From Pseudomonadota bacterium (GTDB taxonomy: Bacteria > Pseudomonadota > Alphaproteobacteria > Micropepsales > Micropepsaceae), in contig JAKBAU010000231.1 of assembly GCA_021808875.1 (NCBI GenBank), positions 1 to 5,688 of the forward strand: a stretch of 5,688 nucleotides of DNA. The letters are read 5' to 3'. Both the position numbers and the translations under genes were made by a program. Below are positions 1 through 5,688 of the stretch, piece after piece. A model generated the notes under the pieces. That model made no database searches. It was not told the DNA's origin and saw only the letters and a list, made by a program, of their open reading frames with translations. The first letter of the stretch is position 1. The number at the start of each line of letters is the position of its first letter.

Positions 1-732
1 GCGTTCGATCAGCTACCCGAATCAGTTTTGCGCCGCACGGTTGGCTGCTACATCTGCTCGCCGTCCAATCCGGAGGGAGCGGTCGCGAACCACCTGTATT
101 GGCAGAACCTGTTCGCCCTGGCTGACCGCTACGACTTCACGGTTTTCGCGGATGAGTGTTATGCGGACATCTATTGGGGCACCCGCCCCCAGGGCGCGCT
201 CTCGGTTCGTCATCTCTTGAGCGGAAGTTTCGCGCGCCTGCTTACTTTCCACTCCTTATCCAAGCGCTCTGCGCTTCCGGGACTGCGGTCGGGTATCGTC
301 GCCGGAGACGCGAAGCTGATTGCGGCCTTCACGGCCTGGCGGAACTATGCAGGTCCTCAGGTTCCCATACCCTTGCAGATGGCCAGCGCCGCGGCCTGGA
401 GCGATGAGGCTCACGTTGCGGAGAATCGGGCGCTTTATGCGGAGCGATTCGCTGCGGCGCGGCGTATTCTTGGCAATCGCGCGCGCATACCCGACGCCGG
501 GTTCTTTCTGTGGCTCAAGACGGGTGATGGCGAGGCGGCAACCGTTAAGCTGTGGCGGGAGGCGGGCATACGGGTGGTCCCTGGCGCCTATATGGGCCGG
601 CCGGCGGTGGCCACCGATCCCTCTTCCAATCCAGGCATTCCTTACATCCGCGTTGCGCTCGTTAGTGATTTGTCAACCATTAAGGCAGCTATTGAAACAT
701 TGGGTGAACTTCTTTTCACCCCGGGAGCGTGA
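1..732 (+). CDS. PLP-dependent class I/II aminotransferase, probably succinyl-diaminopimelate transaminase (DapC-like), 5' end outside window
   Basis: The frame is open from base 1, so the N-terminus is cut by the window edge; 243 residues remain of a family usually near 400. Visible fold-type I landmarks, in order: SPSNPEG with the PLP-contacting Asn (codon 67-69), [11 protein letters not shown] with the Asp that pairs with the pyridine nitrogen (151-153) and a Tyr (160-162), the Schiff-base Lys in SLSKRS (262-264), and the substrate-carboxylate Arg in YIRVAL (649-651). The stretch FFLWL, then [17 protein letters not shown], resembles alphaproteobacterial DapC-like proteins, which transfer an amino group from glutamate to N-succinyl-2-amino-6-oxopimelate in lysine and meso-diaminopimelate synthesis. 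All key residues present are intact, so the enzyme should be active. Its stop codon overlaps or abuts the start of ftsK, implying one operon. The exact substrate is inferred; another aminotransferase specificity is possible. Confidence 0.88.
   Translation, partial: AFDQLPESVLRRTVGCYICSPSNPEGAVANHLYWQNLFALADRYDFTVFADECYADIYWGTRPQGALSVRHLLSGSFARLLTFHSLSKRSALPGLRSGIVAGDAKLIAAFTAWRNYAGPQVPIPLQMASAAAWSDEAHVAENRALYAERFAAARRILGNRARIPDAGFFLWLKTGDGEAATVKLWREAGIRVVPGAYMGRPAVATDPSSNPGIPYIRVALVSDLSTIKAAIETLGELLFTPGA
723..727 (+). promoter_or_regulatory. Ribosome binding site deciding the ftsK start
   Basis: GGGAG lies inside the last codons of the aminotransferase gene. It ends 7 bases before ATG 735 but only 1 base before GTG 729. 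This favours ATG 735 as the ftsK start, and suggests that translation of ftsK is coupled to termination of the upstream gene (TGA 730-732). Confidence 0.6.
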
Positions 733-734
733 GC

Positions 735-3182
735 ATGCCAGCCCGTCGCAGCCTTGGCGTCTATCAACCGCGATCGCGCAAGAATGCCCTCGCGGACCAG
801 CTGGCCGAAGCCAGGCTGGCGATGGCTCGGTTCCTGCGGTCTCTCACCATGCGTCTGACCGGCCTGCTACTGTTCGCCGGCACGAGCGCGGCGCTTCTGG
901 CCCTTGTTACCTACAATTCGGCTGATGCAAGCCTCGACAATGCCACCGGAGCTGCGCCTACCAATCTGCTAGGCAGCTTCGGCGCCGTGGCCGCCGACCT
1001 GATGCTGCAGACGTTCGGCATTGCCGCACTTGCTCTCTTGACGCCGCCGGCGGTGTGGGGCGTAAAGGCCCTGGCTGGCAAGCCGCCCCCCGAAGCAACC
1101 TGGCGTGCGCTGTCGTGGCCCATTGGGGCGATACTGATTGCCGCCGGTCTGGGAATCCTGCCGGCACCCCAAGCACTTCCCGCCGGAGCCGGTGGACTGA
1201 TCGGCATTGCCGCGGCCGGTCTCGCCGGTCATGTCGGTGCCGTCTATCTTCAGCCCTGGGTCAGCATCGCACTGCCATTGCTGCTTTTGCTCATAGGCCT
1301 GCCCTTGAGCTTCGTTGCTACAGGCCTGCGCGTCAGGACGCTGCTGCGAGGCACCTCGGGGCTGGCCGTCGGGGTATTCTGGCTGGTAACGCATCTGAGC
1401 CCATCGCGACTACCCAAACTGAAGCTTCCGGGTTTCGGCACTGCCACGGATGAGAGCCCGGCAGCGCAAGACCTCGCCGATGGAGGGCCGGCTGACGACG
1501 GGGAGGAAGAGACCGAGGACACAGAGGATCTCGGCTTGGATCTTCGTCCCGAGCCGATCGCTGCGGACAGACTTGCTGAGCGCCGTGAAAATCGCATCAA
1601 GCGCGATGCCGCTCGCCGTGAAAAGCAGAAGCCAACCCGTCAGCCAGCACTCGCATTGTCCGCCGGTGAATACCAGATGCCTCCTCTCGGTCTTCTCGCC
1701 GAGCCAGTGCAGCATGCCGATCACCGTATGCTCTCCGACGAGGCCCTAGAAGAAAATGCCCGCATGCTCGAGGCTGTATTGGGGGATTTCGGGGTGCGCG
1801 GACGCATCGTGGCGGTTCGTCCAGGCCCGGTGGTCACACTCTATGAATTCGAGCCTGCTGCCGGGGTGAAGTCCTCGCGCGTTATCAGCCTTTCCGACGA
1901 CGTCGCCCGCTCCATGAGCGCTGTCGCAGCGCGTATCGCCGGCATTCCAGGGCGCAACGTGATCGGCATTGAGCTTCCCAACCAGGACCGTGAGACAGTG
2001 TTTTTGCGCGAGCTGTTGTCGGCCGGGGAATATGAAAAGGCTCGAGCACCTTTGGTTCTGGCGCTTGGCAAGACCATAGGTGGCGAACCGGTCATGGCCG
2101 ATCTTGCCAAGATGCCTCACCTTCTGATTGCAGGCACTACCGGTTCGGGAAAATCAGTCGCTATCAACACCATGATCCTCTCGCTCCTCTACCGCATGCC
2201 GCCGGAGTTGTGCCGACTGATCATGATCGATCCCAAAATGCTGGAATTGTCCGTCTATGAAGGCATTCCGCATCTTCTGTCACCGGTCGTCACCGATCCC
2301 AAAAAAGCGGTGGTCGCGCTCAAATGGGCAGTGCGCGAGATGGAAGAACGTTATCGCAAGATGTCCAAGCTGGGTGTGCGCGGCATTGAGGCGTTTAACG
2401 ATCGGGTGCGCAAGGCCAAAGACAAGGGAGAAGTCCTCAAACGCACGGTGCAGACCGGGTTCGACCGGGAAACCGGAAGGCCGGTTTACGAGGACGAAAT
2501 TCTCGAACTTGAGCCCATGCCTTACATTGTGATCGTTGTTGATGAGATGGCAGATCTCATGATGGTCAGCGGCAAAGAGATCGAGGGTGCCGTGCAGCGG
2601 CTCGCACAAATGGCACGCGCCGCTGGACTACATCTGATCGCAGCCACACAGCGGCCCTCGGTCGATGTTATTACCGGAACGATCAAGGCCAATTTCCCGA
2701 CCCGAATCTCATTTCAGGTTACGAGCAAAATCGACAGCCGCACCATCCTTGGCGAGCAGGGAGCCGAGCAGCTGCTAGGACAGGGTGACATGCTCTACAT
2801 GATGGCTGGAGGACGCATCTGCCGCGTGCATGGACCATTCGTCTCCGACCATGAGGTCGAAGACGTCGTGCGTTTCCTCAAGTCTCAGGGCACACCAAAC
2901 TATCTTGATGCTGTTACCGAGGAGCCGGACGGCGATACTGGCGACGATCCTTATGGCGTGTTTGGCGGCGGCAATGGTGACGCCGGAGACGAACTGTATG
3001 ACAAGGCGCTTGCCATCGTCGCGCGCGACCGCAAGGTATCTACATCCTATATCCAGCGGCGCCTCACCATCGGCTACAACCGCGCGGCGCGGCTGATCGA
3101 GCGGATGGAAGAGGAAGGCGTGATCTCAAAGCCCAACCACAAGGGCCAGCGTGAAGTGCTTCTTCCTGATCACCCCAATTAA
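735..3182 (+). CDS. ftsK: DNA translocase FtsK
   Basis: FtsK is a hexameric, ATP-driven septal DNA pump that clears and aligns chromosome ends during division. Numbering from ATG 735 gives 815 residues. A hydrophobic N-terminal part (about residues 41-220) holds four or more membrane segments that anchor it at the septum. An acidic linker follows (about 249-268, rich in E and D), then a basic stretch. The RecA-like motor has Walker A GTTGSGKS (467-474), Walker B VIVVDE (599-604) and the ATQRPS motif (637-642). The C-terminal winged-helix gamma domain (about 755-815) would read KOPS-type orientation sites and contact XerD. The linker is short compared with E. coli FtsK, as is usual in alphaproteobacteria. 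ATG 735 is preferred over GTG 729 (which would add two residues) because of the position of GGGAG. It is probably co-transcribed with the aminotransferase gene. All motor motifs are intact. Confidence 0.97.
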   Translation: MPARRSLGVYQPRSRKNALADQLAEARLAMARFLRSLTMRLTGLLLFAGTSAALLALVTYNSADASLDNATGAAPTNLLGSFGAVAADLMLQTFGIAALALLTPPAVWGVKALAGKPPPEATWRALSWPIGAILIAAGLGILPAPQALPAGAGGLIGIAAAGLAGHVGAVYLQPWVSIALPLLLLLIGLPLSFVATGLRVRTLLRGTSGLAVGVFWLVTHLSPSRLPKLKLPGFGTATDESPAAQDLADGGPADDGEEETEDTEDLGLDLRPEPIAADRLAERRENRIKRDAARREKQKPTRQPALALSAGEYQMPPLGLLAEPVQHADHRMLSDEALEENARMLEAVLGDFGVRGRIVAVRPGPVVTLYEFEPAAGVKSSRVISLSDDVARSMSAVAARIAGIPGRNVIGIELPNQDRETVFLRELLSAGEYEKARAPLVLALGKTIGGEPVMADLAKMPHLLIAGTTGSGKSVAINTMILSLLYRMPPELCRLIMIDPKMLELSVYEGIPHLLSPVVTDPKKAVVALKWAVREMEERYRKMSKLGVRGIEAFNDRVRKAKDKGEVLKRTVQTGFDRETGRPVYEDEILELEPMPYIVIVVDEMADLMMVSGKEIEGAVQRLAQMARAAGLHLIAATQRPSVDVITGTIKANFPTRISFQVTSKIDSRTILGEQGAEQLLGQGDMLYMMAGGRICRVHGPFVSDHEVEDVVRFLKSQGTPNYLDAVTEEPDGDTGDDPYGVFGGGNGDAGDELYDKALAIVARDRKVSTSYIQRRLTIGYNRAARLIERMEEEGVISKPNHKGQREVLLPDHPN

Positions 3183-3245
3183 GCCCGTTTTCGTCACCTG
3201 CCCCCACCACGGGTACTGGCCCGCAAATCCCAACCGGGATTACCG

Positions 3246-3542
3246 ATGACCCGGGCCGGAACCAGGTCCGCATCCGGATATTTCTTCACCTTGCTGCCGC
3301 GCAGCTGGGCGCAGCAGCAGCGCCGACGCCGATGGCTAAGGGAGGATGCGTGCGTCGCACTCGGGCCGGCAGAGGATGATCACCGCGATGCCAGGCAGGA
3401 GCGGCTTGATCAGATGCGGACGAAATGGGCGCGCCCGCCTGAACGGATGGAGGAGGAAGACGTGCCCAATGGCCTGTCACGAACTGCGCGCTGGACCTTC
3501 AAGGGCAAAACCGTCTTCCTGCCTCCTATCGCGTTTGCTTAA
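3246..3542 (+). CDS. Possible small hypothetical protein, 98 residues
   Basis: I do not recognise this protein. It starts at ATG 3246, with GGGA (3236-3239) 6 bases upstream as a weak ribosome binding site, and ends at TAA 3540-3542. My hand count gives G/C at about 71, 64 and 52 percent of codon positions 3, 1 and 2, the order expected for a real gene in GC-rich DNA; overlapping frames do not show it. The product is basic and soluble: an arginine-rich stretch QQQRRRRW near residues 23-30, a mixed-charge middle, and a C-terminus with WTFKGKTVFLPP that could be a short beta hairpin. No signal peptide, membrane segment or cysteine pair is visible. It lies in the ftsK frame, and no stop codon occurs between TAA 3180-3182 and its ATG. 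It could instead be a decayed gene or chance open frame. Confidence 0.42.
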   Translation: MTRAGTRSASGYFFTLLPRSWAQQQRRRRWLREDACVALGPAEDDHRDARQERLDQMRTKWARPPERMEEEDVPNGLSRTARWTFKGKTVFLPPIAFA

Positions 3543-3545
3543 GGT

Positions 3546-3572
3546 TATCCAGCCTCACAATGAGGACAGATA
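3546..3572. terminator. Weak interrupted hairpin between convergent genes, possible bidirectional terminator
   Basis: CCTCA (3553-3557) and TGAGG (3561-3565) pair around a 3-base loop. TATC (3546-3549) and GATA (3569-3572) extend the stem across a 3-by-3 internal loop. The hairpin covers the stop codon of the dihaem cytochrome gene and follows the stop of the small plus-strand gene. The location suits a shared terminator, but the stem is short and no T-tract follows on either strand, so support is weak. Confidence 0.22.
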
Positions 3573-4169
3573 GGCAGAAATATCCCGCACCTGCTGGTCG
3601 GTCATGTGCGCGACGTTACTATGCATGATCATGTTCTGCCGCTCGTTGTCACGGAACGCGAGTAGCTGTGTAGCAAGATACTCACGGTGCTGGCCGGCGA
3701 GACGCGGTATCGTCGCGCTACCTGCACCCGTTGGACCATGACAGAGCTGACAGGCCGGAACCTGCTCCGAGGCAATACCCTTCTCGAAGATCTCCTTACC
3801 GGCAGCAATTTCCTTGGGATTCTGACCGAGGTCGGGAGGTGGTGGTGGCAGCGCCGAGAAGTAATTGGCGACCTTGTCAATCACTTCATCGGTCAGCCGG
3901 TTGGCCATGCCCCACATATAAGCCTGCGCATGCGGGTCATCGCGTTTGCGGTCCCGGAAATTATGCAACTCCCGGACGAGATACTGTTCATTCTGTGCAG
4001 CGAGGTTGGGGAAAATGGGTGAGGTGGAGATCCCACGGTCACCATGGCACTGGCTGCAGACCTGGGAGACAGTCTGTGGCTCCGGCGGCACCTTCGTCTT
4101 TGGTGCCGCGACAGCCTGGGCGCCCAGGATGGCTGTGCCCGCAAGCAGAGCAACTGCGATCTTCTTCAT
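3555..4169 (-). CDS. Periplasmic dihaem cytochrome c, c4 type
   Basis: A soluble electron carrier of 204 residues. A signal peptide (about residues 1-22, with a typical AxA region before Pro23) sends it to the periplasm, where haem is attached at CSQCH (38-42) and CQLCH (140-144). The two halves resemble each other: CHG after each haem site, then PNLAAQNEQYL against PRLAGQHREYL, FRD in both, and a closing helix. This is the tandem layout of the cytochrome c4 family, near its usual length. By aligning the halves, Met86 and Met182 are the likely sixth haem ligands. A proline run (about 108-112) links the domains. ATG 4169 is chosen because it begins the signal peptide and has GGAG 9 bases upstream; an in-frame GTG at 4184 would put METLT before it. 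It is the second gene after the cytochrome-porin, its likely electron donor. The downstream acceptor is not in the window. Confidence 0.92.
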   Translation of the reverse strand: MKKIAVALLAGTAILGAQAVAAPKTKVPPEPQTVSQVCSQCHGDRGISTSPIFPNLAAQNEQYLVRELHNFRDRKRDDPHAQAYMWGMANRLTDEVIDKVANYFSALPPPPPDLGQNPKEIAAGKEIFEKGIASEQVPACQLCHGPTGAGSATIPRLAGQHREYLATQLLAFRDNERQNMIMHSNVAHMTDQQVRDISAYLSSL

Positions 4170-4178
4170 AGTCAGAGT

Positions 4179-4184
4179 CTCCAC
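4179..4184 (-). promoter_or_regulatory. Ribosome binding site of the dihaem cytochrome gene
   Basis: Read on the minus strand, GTGGAG begins right after the TGA stop (4187-4185) of the upstream cytochrome-porin gene and ends 9 bases before ATG 4169. The whole intergenic gap is 15 bases, so the two genes are almost certainly one operon and may be translationally coupled. Confidence 0.6.
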
Positions 4185-5642
4185 TCAGAACGCCAGCCAG
4201 AGATAGGCATAGAGCGTATTATTGTCCGAAGCATTGGCTCCAAGGCCATTGTAGTTATGGGTGGCACCGTCGAACTTGCCATAAATGGTGTAGGCTAAAC
4301 CGAGTTTGGTATTGAGGTAGGGGAGGTAGTCGGCTTCCAGGATAATACCGTTACTGTCAGGTTTCCCGTTTGCTGACGTAAAGACAAGCGGTTCGGGATT
4401 ACCATAGGTATCGAAGAGATCGATGCTGCCACCAATCATGCGGTCATAAAAGTATGAGAAGCTCGCCCGGGCGGTGTTCAGGGTATCGCCGGACGCCTTG
4501 AAGTTCGTGCTGTTGGCAAGATTATAAGAATTGATGGTGCTGTTGAGGGTCCGGTTTTCATGGATCCAGGTCGCCTCAACCGCAAAGATGTTATGCGTTG
4601 CAATGTACTGGTACTGGGTATCGAGGGCCACATCAACGTAGCTGTCCGTCGGACCTGCGGACAACGTCTGACAGGGGCCCGAGGAGGTCGTGTAGACATC
4701 CACGGGATTGCCGGCCGCGTTGGTCAACTGGGTGAGTACATTGCAGGCACCTGCAACGCGCGTCTGGGCTGCCATGCCATAGGTTCCCACCTCAAAGGAG
4801 TTGACACCCCAGTCCCACTCACCAGCGAAGCGCCAGTAGGGAGCGCCACCACTGATCAGCGTCTGGGCAGCCGTATCGTAAGGTTGGCCGACACCCTGAG
4901 GCGCAGAGGTATAAACGCCGAACTCTCCGTACCAGATATCATTGAGCATGGCATACGCGGTAACACCGGCAACGTTGCCGGCCAGAGATTGGTCGATGAG
5001 CGTCGCGGCCTCCGGCGTCGCGGCTGCAGACCCTGTCATATAGGGGTTGTACCAGGCAGGAACCGTGTTCCACAGATCCTGTACCGTCGGGTTGTTGTTG
5101 AGGCTGATGCCCCAATTGAACTTGTTGCCCTGCCACATCATGTTGTTGGCATAGCGGATGTCGGTGTTATCCATTCCCACTGAGCCGCTGGTAGGATCAT
5201 AGGTCAGCTGGATGAAGCTGCCGATATGGGGCGTGATCTCGCCAGCATAGAACAGACTGAGCTGCTGCGGAAATGACGTCGTGTTGTTTTGAGCGTGCCC
5301 CAGACCATTGCTGTCAGGCTGCGACGCCGATGTATGCAGGTAGGAGGCGACGAACATCGCCGAAACCGGTGAGAAAAAGCTGAGCTCGAGACTGCGATGC
5401 CGTGCCGTCGTGTCCTGGACCTGCTTGCGATTGTTGATGACGTAACCATTCAGCTTGAAGCGGCGCCCAAAGGGCGTCAGTTCGGGAAACACGGTGTGGC
5501 AGGCCTCGCACGCAAGCCCGGTCTGCCGCGCATAGCTGGGTACCGCGGCCGCCGGTCCGCCCGAGGCAGCCCAGAGGCTCATGGCCCCTAGGCCTATGAG
5601 CAATGCCGCCTTGCCAGGCGTGCGACGCGACATAGATGTCAT
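4185..5642 (-). CDS. Cyc2-like outer-membrane fused monohaem cytochrome c-porin
   Basis: The predicted product has 485 residues. A signal peptide (basic MTSMSRRTPGK, hydrophobic core to about residue 28, cleavage near 31-37) is followed at once by one haem c site, CEACH (45-49), in the setting ARQTGLACEACH then LTPFGRRFKLNGY (55-67). The remaining 400 or so residues look like a beta-barrel: alternating aromatic and polar segments, many Asn, Gly and Tyr, no long hydrophobic helix, and a terminal Phe (LYAYLWLAF) as in barrels assembled by the Bam machinery. This is the layout of Cyc2, which carries electrons from Fe(II) outside the cell through the outer membrane; known Cyc2 barrels are predicted to have about 16 strands, and the size fits. 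Cys300 and Cys324 may form a disulfide in a loop. The dihaem cytochrome gene follows after 15 bases. The family call is from motif memory; the substrate is inferred, and Fe(II) oxidation is not proven. Confidence 0.8.
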   Translation of the reverse strand: MTSMSRRTPGKAALLIGLGAMSLWAASGGPAAAVPSYARQTGLACEACHTVFPELTPFGRRFKLNGYVINNRKQVQDTTARHRSLELSFFSPVSAMFVASYLHTSASQPDSNGLGHAQNNTTSFPQQLSLFYAGEITPHIGSFIQLTYDPTSGSVGMDNTDIRYANNMMWQGNKFNWGISLNNNPTVQDLWNTVPAWYNPYMTGSAAATPEAATLIDQSLAGNVAGVTAYAMLNDIWYGEFGVYTSAPQGVGQPYDTAAQTLISGGAPYWRFAGEWDWGVNSFEVGTYGMAAQTRVAGACNVLTQLTNAAGNPVDVYTTSSGPCQTLSAGPTDSYVDVALDTQYQYIATHNIFAVEATWIHENRTLNSTINSYNLANSTNFKASGDTLNTARASFSYFYDRMIGGSIDLFDTYGNPEPLVFTSANGKPDSNGIILEADYLPYLNTKLGLAYTIYGKFDGATHNYNGLGANASDNNTLYAYLWLAF

Positions 5643-5650
5643 GATACTAT

Positions 5651-5660
5651 CCCCTCTCCT
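5651..5660 (-). promoter_or_regulatory. Ribosome binding site of the cytochrome-porin gene
   Basis: AGGAGAGGGG on the minus strand ends 8 bases before ATG 5642. It supports that start over the in-frame ATG at 5633, which would be about 17 bases away. Only 46 bases upstream of the gene are in the window, and no convincing promoter can be assigned there. Confidence 0.65.
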
Positions 5661-5688
5661 GTGACCAGAAGTTCCTTACACGGGTGTT

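Noticed and set aside
320..925. Plus-strand open frame (201 codons) across the aminotransferase-ftsK junction
   Set aside because: It overlaps two well supported genes in another frame, and its arginine- and proline-rich translation is typical of an out-of-frame reading in GC-rich DNA.
2424..2515. Apparent insertion in the FtsK motor just before Walker B
   Set aside because: A segment of this kind ([12 protein letters not shown] and what follows) is, to my knowledge, usual in alphaproteobacterial FtsK proteins, so it is a lineage trait rather than a novelty.
3346..3573. Alternative small gene starting at ATG 3346 behind AAGGGAGG
   Set aside because: The ribosome binding sequence directly abuts the ATG with no spacing, the frame lacks the codon-position GC bias, and it runs into the convergent cytochrome gene. 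The frame starting at 3246 fits better.
3731..4171. Plus-strand open frame (146 codons) antisense to the dihaem cytochrome
   Set aside because: The minus strand encodes a clear dihaem cytochrome; the antisense translation has no domain or ribosome binding site.
4560..5183. Long plus-strand open frame (207 codons) antisense to the cytochrome-porin gene
   Set aside because: The minus-strand gene has a signal peptide, haem motif, ribosome binding site and barrel ending. The antisense frame has no recognisable motif and is explained as a shadow of that gene.
5676..5687. Short inverted repeat (ACAC/GTGT) upstream of the cytochrome-porin gene as an operator
   Set aside because: The arms are only four bases, there is no second copy, and the upstream region is cut by the window edge; chance is sufficient.

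Overview
The window looks like chromosomal DNA of an alphaproteobacterium. The evidence is the type of FtsK (a short linker and a motor insertion ending in [19 protein letters not shown], as in alphaproteobacterial FtsK proteins), an upstream DapC-like aminotransferase of the alphaproteobacterial kind, and fairly GC-rich coding sequence with G/C-biased third codon positions. I cannot name the genus.

Left part, plus strand (1-3182): the C-terminal two thirds of a PLP-dependent class I/II aminotransferase, probably succinyl-diaminopimelate transaminase (lysine and meso-DAP synthesis), runs directly into a complete ftsK. The two genes touch or overlap and are probably one transcript, joining a cell-wall precursor gene to the septal DNA translocase. 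A short gap then leads to a possible 98-residue protein of unknown function (3246-3542), whose codon-position GC pattern is that of a real gene but which I do not recognise.

Right part, minus strand (5642 down to 3555), convergent with the first group: a two-gene electron-transfer operon. The first gene encodes a secreted protein with one CxxCH haem site just after the signal peptide and a long beta-barrel-like body ending in Phe. This is the layout of Cyc2-type fused cytochrome-porins of the outer membrane. The second, 15 bases later, encodes a periplasmic dihaem cytochrome of the c4 type. An outer-membrane cytochrome-porin followed by a c4-type dihaem cytochrome is the same pairing as cyc2-cyc1 in the iron-oxidation (rus) operon of Acidithiobacillus ferrooxidans. 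The inferred job is to move electrons across the outer membrane into the periplasm, possibly from Fe(II) or another extracellular donor. The substrate is not shown by the sequence, and neither a copper protein nor a terminal oxidase lies within the window.

No tRNA, rRNA, CRISPR array, insertion sequence or other mobile-element signature was seen.
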